Origin: Pseudomonadales bacterium
GTDB taxonomy: Bacteria; Pseudomonadota; Gammaproteobacteria; Pseudomonadales; Azotimanducaceae
Direction of reading: 5' to 3'
Length of the DNA: 52,682 bases
Assembly: GCA_028283025.1 (NCBI GenBank)
Contig: JAPYNO010000122.1
Span: 1 to 52,682, forward strand
The stretch's first letter is position 1. Each line of letters begins with the position of its first letter. Positions 35,609 to 45,300 of the stretch are shown here, one piece after another. A program made the translations under genes and the position numbers. The notes under the pieces were generated by a model. The model saw nothing but the letters and a program-made list of their open reading frames with translations. It had not been told where the DNA came from and did no database searches.

Positions 35609-38064
35609 CACGGCATTTCTCGCTTGCTGTACGCACGTCCGACTTCGGCTGAATCCTGCCGTCGCCCAGCACCGATCATGACCCCGCGCTCGATCTGCTT
35701 GATCACGTTCTCCGGTAGTACGTTGTCCAAGAAGAAGAGACTGTTTTCTTGCGCGAGCGCGAGCACCAGATCGCCTGCGGCCGAGACTTCCGTGGGCACG
35801 GGCGGGTCTGCCCGTCCCTTGAGATGACCGTAAGAGAGTCCCATGTCGCGGGGCCCGTGTTCGGCGAAAGCAAGTCCGGGCACCGCCAAGGTCGCTGCTG
35901 AATTCGCGAGTGCTTGCGCATCTTCGATCTTGACACCGAGCATCATCTCTCCATCGGGATTGAGCGGCCACACATCTGCCTTGGTCAAGTATTCTTCCGG
36001 GTCGAGCCCCCAGACCCAAGCGGCAAACAAGTGACTGCCCCAGCCACGCAGCCCCTCTCCCACCACATCAATACCCCGCTTGTGCACGGGATAGCGCACG
36101 GCTTGGACGAAGCGCTTCACGGCTTGAGCGTTTCGTGCGCGAGCGAGATGCACGCCGTGCACCCCTTGGGCGAGCGCCTGCTGAACCATCCAGCCACCTG
36201 ACTTGACCGTCATCTCATCAAGGCCGAGCAATGGCAGCACGACGATGACGGTCGGTGTTCGGTGTCCGCTAGGTGTCGGGCCGGCGTCCACAAGGCCGCG
36301 CATGAAAGCTCGCAGCAGGCCAAAGTCGAGCGGCTGGTGCTCCATGTTGTAGACGATGTAGTCGGCCCATGTCTTCGCCATGCGAATACCTAGATCATAG
36401 CCGCCATAGGCGGATGCGTAGTAAATAGGTTGGCCGCGCTCAAGGAGTTCAATCGACCTGTTGATGCGCTGCGGCTTGAATTGGCTCGACGCACGCGCAG
36501 CATCGGCGCCAAAGCCGAAGGCGACGGACGATGTTGTCTGCTGATAGGTCGGCAAAATGCGGATCTCGGTCGCGCCGCGAAAATCGCCCCACAGGGACAA
36601 GTGCCCTTCGGATGCGGATTCCACCAAGCCCCAGCGATACTGATCCACGGCAACGCGCCCAGTCAAATCCGCGCCTCCAAGATCGGGTACTTTGAGCGTC
36701 ATTTGCGCTCGCGCTGCCTCATAAGACACGCCAAGGACAGGCAGCTCGATACCGTCTTCAAGAAAGCTCGCGCGTCTTCGATTATCAAAGATGTTCGCTG
36801 TGCCATCGGTGTGCAGCGTACCGAGCAGGACATTGCCGCGCACCTCCATTGGCGCGAGGCCCTGCTTGGTTTCGATGACGATAAGGTCTTCAACAATAGT
36901 GTTATCCACCACTTCAAGCTCACTTCGCTGCAAGTAGAATCCGGGATTGAGCGCAGCGATATTGCCCTTGACGAGACCGCGCGATTCCATGGTGATGCGA
37001 AGCGCTCCAGAGTTCTTGGAAGCATTGGTGTTGCCGAAGAATCGATTGTCGGTGACTTCAAAGAAGAAGACATCTTTCCTAGGCATGGGGTCGAGAGGAC
37101 GGTCATAGCGATGCGCTTGGCCGCCAACAAAAAGGCCACCCGCATCATCGTCCGCACGATTGCCGAGAAGGACGTTGTTGTGAATTTTGGCCGCAGACCA
37201 GAGGGCGACAAAGATGCCTCCACCATCGTTGCTGTTGAGAGCCTCGTTGCCGAGCACAAGGTTGTCGCGAATCACCGGCATGGATGCGTGAAAAATCGAG
37301 ATGCCGCCGCCGTCACTGCTGCGCATCCCGTCCTTGAGGCCTGCTCGATTGTTCATGACGACATTGCCTTGAATCACGCCTTTGCACTGGCCATCAAAGG
37401 CAATGCCAGCGCCGCGGCCGATCTCGGTGGTGTTTGCGTAGATGAGGTTGTTTCGTATTTCCGGCACACCGCCTTCGCGACAGTAAATCGCGCCGCCATC
37501 ATGCGCCGTTTCGTGCCAATGTGCTGGCGACCAATCCTCTGGCGACAAGGTGTGATTGCCAGTGAAGACATTGTTTGTGATCACTGGCGATGCACCGTCG
37601 ATGAGGATGCCAGCGCCGTGCCCGCGCACCGATCCGCCGCGCACCTCGAATCCATCGATACGCGCACTACCCGAAGCGATCAGCACACGGCCAGTCCCGG
37701 CAGCATCAATCACAGTGCGATTGGCGCCCACGTCTCTTATCCAAGTTGCCTCATCGAACCCACCAAAGAGATCAAGACCTGAGCGTAATTCCAAATTGGC
37801 GACCTCGTAGACACCTTCGGCCACGAGAATGGCGGTGCGGCGCGGCGACCATGCGTCCGACACAGCTTGCGCAAGCGATGCGAGCGGCGCCGCACGGCTG
37901 CCGACGCCTGCATCGGGATCGGCGTGCGCTGAGACATAGGTCACCTGCGCGTATGCTTCGAGATCGATGCCTTCAGTCACCGGTCCATAAGACGCGAACG
38001 CAAGGGCTGGATACGCAAGCACGCAGACAAGAAAAAGCGTCTTCATGAGTGCAAGCGACTTCAC
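35605..38064 (-). CDS. Exported fusion of parallel beta-helix domain and HpcH/HpaI-type aldolase
   Basis: An 819-residue protein. A signal peptide (MKTLFLVCVLAYPALAFA; start GTG 38064 or ATG 38046) is followed by a pectate-lyase-like right-handed beta-helix (about 60-430) with repeated turns such as GAGILIDG, DGGAIYC, DGGGISIF, DGGGIFVALW and NNVFTGN/NNLIYAN ladders. After a beta-rich linker comes a complete HpcH/HpaI aldolase domain from residue 533: RINRSIELLERGQPIYY, YNMEHQPLDF (catalytic His), VLPLLGLDE, GVHGVHLARA, MLGVKIEDA (metal Glu) and AEHGPRDMGLSYG (metal Asp). Coupled by GTGA overlaps to genes on both sides. An exported class II pyruvate aldolase joined to a beta-helix is unfamiliar to me. 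Confidence 0.85.
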   Translation of the reverse strand: MKSLALMKTLFLVCVLAYPALAFASYGPVTEGIDLEAYAQVTYVSAHADPDAGVGSRAAPLASLAQAVSDAWSPRRTAILVAEGVYEVANLELRSGLDLFGGFDEATWIRDVGANRTVIDAAGTGRVLIASGSARIDGFEVRGGSVRGHGAGILIDGASPVITNNVFTGNHTLSPEDWSPAHWHETAHDGGAIYCREGGVPEIRNNLIYANTTEIGRGAGIAFDGQCKGVIQGNVVMNNRAGLKDGMRSSDGGGISIFHASMPVIRDNLVLGNEALNSNDGGGIFVALWSAAKIHNNVLLGNRADDDAGGLFVGGQAHRYDRPLDPMPRKDVFFFEVTDNRFFGNTNASKNSGALRITMESRGLVKGNIAALNPGFYLQRSELEVVDNTIVEDLIVIETKQGLAPMEVRGNVLLGTLHTDGTANIFDNRRRASFLEDGIELPVLGVSYEAARAQMTLKVPDLGGADLTGRVAVDQYRWGLVESASEGHLSLWGDFRGATEIRILPTYQQTTSSVAFGFGADAARASSQFKPQRINRSIELLERGQPIYYASAYGGYDLGIRMAKTWADYIVYNMEHQPLDFGLLRAFMRGLVDAGPTPSGHRTPTVIVVLPLLGLDEMTVKSGGWMVQQALAQGVHGVHLARARNAQAVKRFVQAVRYPVHKRGIDVVGEGLRGWGSHLFAAWVWGLDPEEYLTKADVWPLNPDGEMMLGVKIEDAQALANSAATLAVPGLAFAEHGPRDMGLSYGHLKGRADPPVPTEVSAAGDLVLALAQENSLFFLDNVLPENVIKQIERGVMIGAGRRQDSAEVGRAYSKREMPW

Positions 38065-39386
38065 CTATCAACATACGCGCCGTCGGCGGTCTTCAGTGTC
38101 TCCCAATGCTTCGGCTCAAAGGGATACTTGGTGGCGATTTTCTCGTCGAGATCAATGCCGAGCCCGGGGCGCGAAGGTAAGGCAGCATATCCGCGATCAA
38201 AGGAGAAGTGTCCGCCGAAGAAAAGGTCCTGCCAGAACGGATCTTGACCACTGCCAATTTCAAGAATCGTACAGTTTGGGGTGCAGGCGCACACATGCAT
38301 GGATGCGAGTGTGCTGACTTCGCTTTGCGGATTGTGCGGGGACACATCAACACGAAACGCCTCGGCAAGAATGGCGATCTTGCGCAGTTCGCCGATACCG
38401 CCGACATGCACGACGTCCGGCATGATCACATCGACGAGCCGCTCGGAGACAAGCGGCGCGAAGTGATAGCGCGAAGTCAGGCGCTCGCCGCTGCCAAGCG
38501 GCACTTGAGTCTGTGCGCGAATCTGGCGAGCTTCGATCAGCGTCTCATTTTCTAGCTGCGTGACCTCTTCGACCCAAAGCGGCCGAAACGGCTCGACTCG
38601 ATTGCAAAACTCCACCGCGTGCAGCGGTGTTGGCTTGCCATGCGCTTCAACGATGATGTCAAAGTCCGGGCCGACGATGTCGCGCACGCGACTCAAATGC
38701 TCGATCCCGCGACGAATCGATACCCTGTGGTCGATTGGCCTGCCGCCAGGATAGAAGCCGCCTTTGACACAACTCCAGCCCTCGTTCTTCTTTTGCCGCC
38801 AGAGGTCGAGCGCTTCTTCGTCACTCGCTACCCTTCGCTTCTCGCGGTGGCTGATGCGCCGAAGATAGCCTTCGTGGCAATAGAGGCGCACGCGGTCGCG
38901 CACCTTGCCGCCTAAAAGCTGCCAGATCGGCTGTCCGAGCGCTTGACCAAGAATATCCCAGAGTGCGATCTCAACGGCGCTCAACGCTGACATCAGCACA
39001 GGCCCGCCGCGATAGCGCGGACCAATGAACATGCCGCGCCAATGTCGTTCGATTTCGGTGGGGTCCTTGCCAACAAGATAACGCTTGTGGGCTTCAATGC
39101 CCGAACGCACCACTTCACCTTTGCTCGCGAGCGTCCCTTCTCCGAGACCTGTCAGGCCCTGATTGGTGTAGAGCTTGACGAATACAAAATTCTCGTCCTT
39201 GCCGCCATCAACAAGAAAAGTCTTGAGATCGGTGATTGTAAGATCGAGCGGGCGAGCATCAATTTGCGCGCGCTCCAAGGGGCCCGTTGTGTCACCAGTT
39301 GCGTCGGCAAACAACCGTGCGATTCCGGTGGCGCCCGTGAGGCTGGCAAGCGAAGTGAAGAGAAAGTGCCGCCGGTCCATACGCAC
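38061..39386 (-). CDS. Tat-signal enolase-superfamily sugar-acid dehydratase (DgoD-like)
   Basis: A 441-residue enolase-superfamily protein of the galactonate/mannonate dehydratase subgroup. A Tat signal (DRRHFLFTSLASLTG...ARLFA) opens it. Then TDLKTFLVDGG, GLTGLGEGTLASKG, VEIALWDILGQALGQPIWQLLGG, the candidate first metal site IIVEAHGKP (Glu where DgoD has Asp), WVEEV, GSGERLTSRYHF and the catalytic His in VSPHNPQSEVSTLA. Probable reaction: dehydration of a sugar acid to a 2-keto-3-deoxy acid, but outside the cytoplasm. It follows the sulfatase by three bases and overlaps the beta-helix-aldolase gene by four. Substrate unknown. Confidence 0.88.
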   Translation of the reverse strand: MRMDRRHFLFTSLASLTGATGIARLFADATGDTTGPLERAQIDARPLDLTITDLKTFLVDGGKDENFVFVKLYTNQGLTGLGEGTLASKGEVVRSGIEAHKRYLVGKDPTEIERHWRGMFIGPRYRGGPVLMSALSAVEIALWDILGQALGQPIWQLLGGKVRDRVRLYCHEGYLRRISHREKRRVASDEEALDLWRQKKNEGWSCVKGGFYPGGRPIDHRVSIRRGIEHLSRVRDIVGPDFDIIVEAHGKPTPLHAVEFCNRVEPFRPLWVEEVTQLENETLIEARQIRAQTQVPLGSGERLTSRYHFAPLVSERLVDVIMPDVVHVGGIGELRKIAILAEAFRVDVSPHNPQSEVSTLASMHVCACTPNCTILEIGSGQDPFWQDLFFGGHFSFDRGYAALPSRPGLGIDLDEKIATKYPFEPKHWETLKTADGAYVDR

Positions 39387-39389
39387 GCC

Positions 39390-40787
39390 TCAACGCGAAT
39401 CACCACCGTGCCCATTGATGAATCGCCAGTGGGCGCGTTCGGGATCAAAGTCAGGATTGATCGTCATCTCGCCAGCGCCGACTGTGCGCCGCCAAGTGGC
39501 GAGCCGCGCACGCATCTGACGCAGCAATTTTGGATGCGCTGCGGCGATGTCATTGGCTTCGCCCGGATCTTTGCCGAGATCAAACAGGCTCGCCGTCGGC
39601 CCGATGCCAGCGATTGTGCCTTCGAACCATTCAATGAGCTTGTAGTTGCCTTGACGCATGGCACCTGCTGGCGCGTAGCCGAGGTGATGATAATGCGGGT
39701 AGTGGAAAAAGAGCGTGGTTCGGTCGAGGCGCCCCGAGCCATTCAGCACAGGCAACAGACTCAGACCATCAATATCTGTCGGCAGATTGGTCACTCCAAG
39801 AATATCCGCGATTGTCGGGAAGAAGTCATCGGATGTCACAAGCGCATCGCTTGAAGTGCCTGCTTCGACTACGCCCGGCCACTTGACCGCCAAGGGCACG
39901 CGCAGGCCGCCCTCCCACAGCATGGCTTTGCCGCCCCGAAAAGGCGCTTGCGATTGCAGTTGCTCTAAGCCGCCATTGTCCGAATAAAAGATGACGATGG
40001 TGCGTTCGCTTAAGCCATGGGTCTGCAAGCGATCAAGAATGCGGCCGATGCCGATATCCATCGTTTCGATCATTGCGCCCATGACGGGATTGTTGATCGC
40101 AGTATCCGAATTTGGCTTGGCTTGGTACTTGGCGATGAGTTCGGGCTTTTCCAATAGCGGACGATGCACAGTGTGATGCGGTACATAGAGAAAGAATGGC
40201 CTGTCCTTATTGACATCAATAAATGCCAGTGAACGCTCGGTGATTTCATTTGCGTTGTGCGCATCGGCTGATGGATCAGCCTCGTATTCAGGCTTGACGC
40301 TTGTCAGCACATCATCAAACCCTTGCGATGCCGGGTCGCCGAGTCGGTCGGGCGCATAGTGCTTGTCGATATTGAGGTGCCACTTACCGAAATGCCCAGT
40401 GGCAAATCCAAGCCCACACATCATTTCGGCAATCGTGACCTCTTCAAGGGCAAGCCCGGGCACCGCACTTGGCCGTCGCAGCCTTGCATAGGGATAGGGA
40501 CTGCCCGGAATATAGTCGGTGATGCCAAGTCGCGCCGGGTTCTTGCCGGTCATAAGACTCGCACGTGTCGGCGAGCAGACGGGATTGGCGGCATAGGCGT
40601 TGCTAAAGTGCATACCTTCACGAGCGATCGCATCGATATTCGGGGTTTCATAGAAGTCTGTGCCGTGATAGCCAACCTGATTCCAAGCGAGGTCGTCAGC
40701 GACAATGAACACCAGATTCGCAGGCGGCTCGGCAAGGGCATGGACACACCCGATGGCAAGCGCAAGTAGCAGCCACAGGCCTCTCAT
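39390..40787 (-). CDS. Exported type I sulfatase
   Basis: A 465-residue arylsulfatase-family enzyme with a Sec signal (MRGLWLLLALAIGCVHALA). It removes sulfate esters, here probably from a glycan or sugar acid in the periplasm. FIVADDLAWNQVGYHG carries the calcium Asp pair, and NPVCSPTRASLMTGK holds the Cys that must be turned into formylglycine (CxPxR). GHFGKWHLN and YSDNGG are further active-site blocks. The ATG overlaps the symporter stop (ATGA). A formylglycine-generating enzyme must be encoded elsewhere, as none is in the window. Confidence 0.95.
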   Translation of the reverse strand: MRGLWLLLALAIGCVHALAEPPANLVFIVADDLAWNQVGYHGTDFYETPNIDAIAREGMHFSNAYAANPVCSPTRASLMTGKNPARLGITDYIPGSPYPYARLRRPSAVPGLALEEVTIAEMMCGLGFATGHFGKWHLNIDKHYAPDRLGDPASQGFDDVLTSVKPEYEADPSADAHNANEITERSLAFIDVNKDRPFFLYVPHHTVHRPLLEKPELIAKYQAKPNSDTAINNPVMGAMIETMDIGIGRILDRLQTHGLSERTIVIFYSDNGGLEQLQSQAPFRGGKAMLWEGGLRVPLAVKWPGVVEAGTSSDALVTSDDFFPTIADILGVTNLPTDIDGLSLLPVLNGSGRLDRTTLFFHYPHYHHLGYAPAGAMRQGNYKLIEWFEGTIAGIGPTASLFDLGKDPGEANDIAAAHPKLLRQMRARLATWRRTVGAGEMTINPDFDPERAHWRFINGHGGDSR

Positions 40788-42331
40788 CGCCGCTGCCGCC
40801 AGCCAGCAAACGTGAGCGACTGATCAACGCTCGGCCCGGGGAACAGATAGCTCGCGAACCACGCCACTGCAAACAGCACAAGATGGCTGTACACACCAAG
40901 CATATACTTGTGCTGCGTGTAGTTGAGCGGGCCGAGGTCGAGCCAAATGCGCGCATCGCCGCCGAACGCGAAAGGCGTTGAAGTCAAGAGCGCGGTGCCG
41001 GTGTAGAACACGCACGCCCCGATGCCGATATAGAGCGCCTTTTTGCCGACGCGCGGCACAAACAGGCCAAGAAGAAACATACCGGCGATGCCGCCTGAAA
41101 AGATGGCGTAGAGCGCGAACACGGTCGCAAGCACGCCCTTGTTGCCAGCAGCGACATAAATGAGCGCGACAAGGATGGCGCCGATGCCTGAAATGACCAC
41201 CAGCCACTTGCCAACACGCACCCGCTCGGCATCGGTGCTGCCTGGCTTGATTTTCTTGTAGAAATCATCGACGCCCACCGCCGCCAAGCAGTTGAGATCG
41301 GAATCGAGCGACGAAATGGCGGCCGCCATGAGCGCGGCGATGATCAAGCCGACAAGGCCGATGGGCAGCTGCGTTAAGATGAAGTGCGGGAATACGGCAT
41401 CCGAGCGAATGCCCTCGGGCAGGCCAGCGCCACCTTGGTAGAACGCATAAAGGGCTGTGCCGATGAATATGAACATGGTCCAGACTGGCACGACTAGGGC
41501 GACGCCCGTGATCGATGCCTTCACCGCTTCTTGGTCGGATTTGGCCGCAAGATAACGCTGCACAATGGTCTGGTCGGCACCGTACTTCTGAATGGTGTAG
41601 AACACGCCGTTGATGGCCATGACCCAAAAAGTCAGCTCAACAAAATCCCAGTTGAGCGACCCGAGACTCATCTTGCCTGTGTCCGCCGCGGTCGAGAAGA
41701 CTGTCATCAGTCCTCCGTCGAGTTTGACGCCGATGACGACCAAAGTCGCCACGCCGCCAATGATGAGCAGAAATCCTTGAATCACATCGAGCCAAATGAC
41801 CGCTTGCATGCCACCCAAAAGCGTCAGCACGACAACGGCAATGCCGAGCACAAAGATCACCGTGACGGTATCGATGCCGGTCATGCTTGCCACGGCAAGT
41901 GAGAGCAGGAAGAACACCGAACCCATCTTCGAGAAGTGCGCCAAGATGAAGCCGAGCGAACTGTAGAGGCGCGCGAAGTAGCCAAAGCGTTTCTCGAAAT
42001 ACTCGTAGGCAGATAAGCCGATAGCCTTGCGGTACATGGGAACAATGAACCAGATGCCGAGCAGCACGACGACCGGCACCATCAAGCCTTGCACAAGGCG
42101 CACCCAATTACCTGCGAAGCCATCACCTGGATAGGCGAGAAATGTAATGCTGCTGATGAGCGTCGCGAAGATGGACATGCCGACCGCCCACGCCGGCACC
42201 TTGCCTTCCGCTGAGAAGTATTTGGATGTCGAGCCTTGCGCCTTAGCGAACCAGACGCCAACGCCGAGCGAGACGACAAGGCTCGCGAGGATGATGGCGT
42301 AGTCAACCGCGTGAAGGGACGTGTTTTGCAT
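40784..42331 (-). CDS. Sodium/solute symporter (SSS family)
   Basis: A 515-residue inner-membrane SSS (SGLT/PutP-like) transporter with about 13-14 membrane helices. It opens HAVDYAIILASLVVSLGVGVWFA-type (LVVSLGVGVWFAKAQG), then KYFSAEGKVPAWAVGMSIFATLISSITFL and GLSAYEYFEKRFGYFAR, both typical of sugar or sialic-acid-like SSS members. AALMAAAISSLDSDLNCL is the conserved Na-site region. ATG 42331 is chosen because GGGGAG lies 7 bases upstream; the in-frame ATG 15 bases earlier has none. It would import the product made by the exported enzymes of the operon. Confidence 0.93.
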   Translation of the reverse strand: MQNTSLHAVDYAIILASLVVSLGVGVWFAKAQGSTSKYFSAEGKVPAWAVGMSIFATLISSITFLAYPGDGFAGNWVRLVQGLMVPVVVLLGIWFIVPMYRKAIGLSAYEYFEKRFGYFARLYSSLGFILAHFSKMGSVFFLLSLAVASMTGIDTVTVIFVLGIAVVVLTLLGGMQAVIWLDVIQGFLLIIGGVATLVVIGVKLDGGLMTVFSTAADTGKMSLGSLNWDFVELTFWVMAINGVFYTIQKYGADQTIVQRYLAAKSDQEAVKASITGVALVVPVWTMFIFIGTALYAFYQGGAGLPEGIRSDAVFPHFILTQLPIGLVGLIIAALMAAAISSLDSDLNCLAAVGVDDFYKKIKPGSTDAERVRVGKWLVVISGIGAILVALIYVAAGNKGVLATVFALYAIFSGGIAGMFLLGLFVPRVGKKALYIGIGACVFYTGTALLTSTPFAFGGDARIWLDLGPLNYTQHKYMLGVYSHLVLFAVAWFASYLFPGPSVDQSLTFAGWRQRR

Positions 42332-42371
42332 GAACGCGCTCCCCATTCAAAGCAAAGTCATCAAAGCAAAG

Positions 42372-45300
42372 TCAAAACCGCCACTTGACTCCCGTATTGA
42401 GCGTCCGTCCGGTGATGTCATGCTGCCTCGCGCGCGTGCTATCGCCAAGGTAGAGATAGTTGATTTCTTCAGTCAAATTATTGCCTTCGAAAAAGGCCTG
42501 CAGACCGTTTTTGAACTCATAGCTCAGGGAAAAATCAAGTGTCGTGGCGGCATCCGTCCATTCGTCAAAATCGGCATGCCCTGCGACCTCGGAGAGCCAC
42601 TTGCCACTGAAGTTGACCGCCAGCCTTGAAGTGATCGGCCCCCGCTCATAGATGAAGGCTAGATTGCCGATATGCTGCATCTGCTCCGGCAGCACATCAA
42701 TATCGTCGCGGTCGGTGGAATCGCCAAAATCGATGCTCGATGTGTCCGTGTAGGTGTAGTTGGCATAGACGCCGAAGCCCGACATCCATCCGGGCAGCCA
42801 AGTGAACTGCTGCTGCCACGTGAGTTCAACACCCCACAGATCGGCGTTGCCGCCGTTTGCTGAGTCTTCGACATCAAAGCCGTCAAAAGCTCCGCCCATC
42901 TGGCTGGTTTGCACACGGAAAGTGAAGTCCTCAATGGTCTTTATGAAGATGCCTGCCGAGATCACGCCCACCTGCTCCGAGAAGTAGTGCTCTACAAGGA
43001 AGTCAAGGTTGTCGGCGATGGCCGGATCAAGATACGGGTTGCCGCGAACGATCTCTTCATCGTCAATATGGGTGTAGGCGTAAGGCATGGCATGCCAGAA
43101 GTTGGGGCGCGCCATCGAGCGGGTATAGGCGGCGCGGAGGTTAGAGTTTTCATCAAGCCGGTAGCGAAACTGCAAGTTCGGGAACAATTCGTCAAAGTCG
43201 CGGCTGACGTTGTCGGTTGAATGGCTCACGATGCCATCGTCGCCGACCACGAGATTGGAGCCCGTGTAGTCCTGCTTGTTGAATTCGGCGCGCACACCGG
43301 CAAGCACGAGCAGGTCGCCGTAGTTCTGCACAGTCATCGCGTACACACCGCTTATATCTTCTTCGGCGTTGTAAGGCTCGCCGAGATTGACATCGTTGCG
43401 CACTTCTTCGACAAACCCATTCGGCCCCTGATTCGAGAAAAAGAAGCTGCGAAATGCCTCGCGGTCATATTCACGGCCAAGGTTGTAGCCGCTTTCGAGC
43501 GTCCGCGTGCCGCCGCTTTCAAAATTTGCGACTGTCAAGTCGTCGCCCTTCCACTTCCAGCGCGAGCGCAAATCAGCGCGCTCCTTCTCGAGGGCGCGAA
43601 TCTTGGCGCCCACTTTGAGCTCGCCCGAATCGCTGCCGAAGCGCATTGGAATGGTGACATTGAGAGCGGCTGAAGAGATGTCGCTGCTGGTATCCTCGTA
43701 TTTCACGTCCAAGGCGTCGAATTCAAAGATGCTGCCATCGTGAATGTCCTCGCGCGATGAATCCCAGCTCGGTGAATTGCTGTCGATGTCGAGAATCTTG
43801 AGATCAAGCCCTTTGGCTTGGAATTCGGGCTTGAGCTGACCATCGGGCTTCTTGGTGGATGCCGAGCTTCTTGAGACGCTGAAGTCCACACGTGCGAACC
43901 CCAGCTGGTGCTCGCCGCCGAGCGTATAGGTGGTGATCTTCTGCTCCTCAAGCCGATCATGCAGCGATTTTAGGATGCGCAGACCTTCGACTTGGGTGCG
44001 GCTGATGTAGTCGCCCTTGTCCCAGCGAATGCGCGTGATCTGCCGATCCTGGTCGTCTTCCCGGAAGTTGTAGACGGCACTCAGGTAGATCTGATGGTTG
44101 TCATTCAAGCGCAAGTCAAGACGCCCGTTGACACCGTAGCGGTCGCGCTCATTCGCCGAGAACAGCACTTCGGAATTGGTGAGCGCATAGGGGATAGGGG
44201 CGTCAGCCGTCGTGTTCTCGCCGCCCCATTTCTGCTCGTTGCCATGACGCTCGACTGCAGCGCTCGCATAGTTGAGGCCAATGGACAGGCCAACATTCTC
44301 ATCCGCACCGAAGACATTGGCATAGTCGAGGGACGCTCGCGAATGCGTGCCGCCAGAAATCGAGTTTTCGCCGAAGCCGATGGTGGTCTTGAAGAGCTGC
44401 TCTTGGCGGTCAAAAGCACTCCTGGTCTTCAAATTGATGGAACCTCCTACCGAGTCGGCGTCCATGTCAGGCGTAATGACCTTGGTGACTTCAATGCCGG
44501 AAAGCTGTGCTGCTGATATGACATCAAGTTCGACGGCGCGATTCTCAGAGTTCGAATAGGCAACCTGCTGACCATTGACGGTGACGTTGGTCATGACTGA
44601 TGGCGTGCCGCGCAGCGCGACGAACCGGCCTTCGCCCATGTCGCGCTGAATGCTGACACCCGTGACGCGCTGCAAAACCTCGGCGGTATTGAGATCGGGA
44701 AATGCCCTGATCTGCTCTTCCGACAGGATCTGCTTGATATTGGCGGCTTCCTTTTGATCATTGAGCGCTTTGCTCTGACCGAACCTGAAGCCCTGCACCA
44801 ACAGGTCTTCAACGACTCGATAGACACGATTGAGCGCGATTGGCAGGCTGATGCTGCCGGAGTCGGTGACCGTGACCTCTGCTTCGAATGGCTCGAAGCC
44901 GACATAGGTCACCGTGAGCACATAGTCGCCCGCTGGCACTCCACCTAGCCTGTACCTGCCATCGTCGCCAGATCTACTTCGATACGGCGTGCCTTTGAGT
45001 GAAACTTCAGCGCTCGGCAGAAATTCGCTCGACTGCGCGTCGCTGACCGTTCCCTGCACGGATGGCGCAGCTATCTCTGCCTGTGCCTCATTAGCAGGGA
45101 TATTCTCAGCGCTTGCCGATGTCGCCACCAGCGTGCTGGCAATGAGCGTCGTTATGCGGTTGAATACTGACGGTCGTCGCTTTGAAATAGCTTGGTCTTG
45201 CATGATATTCGTCGCCTCGGTGATAGCCTTTTGCTTCAGCATGATGGTATTGGCGTTGAGATATTCATAAGTTATGTCAGTGCCAGCGAGCAACTGCTCG

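Noticed and set aside
35609..36019. Upstream extension of the TarD-like frame (137 extra residues)
   Set aside because: It is an out-of-frame reading of the beta-helix-aldolase gene, rich in Arg and without homology; GTG 35608 fits the family start.
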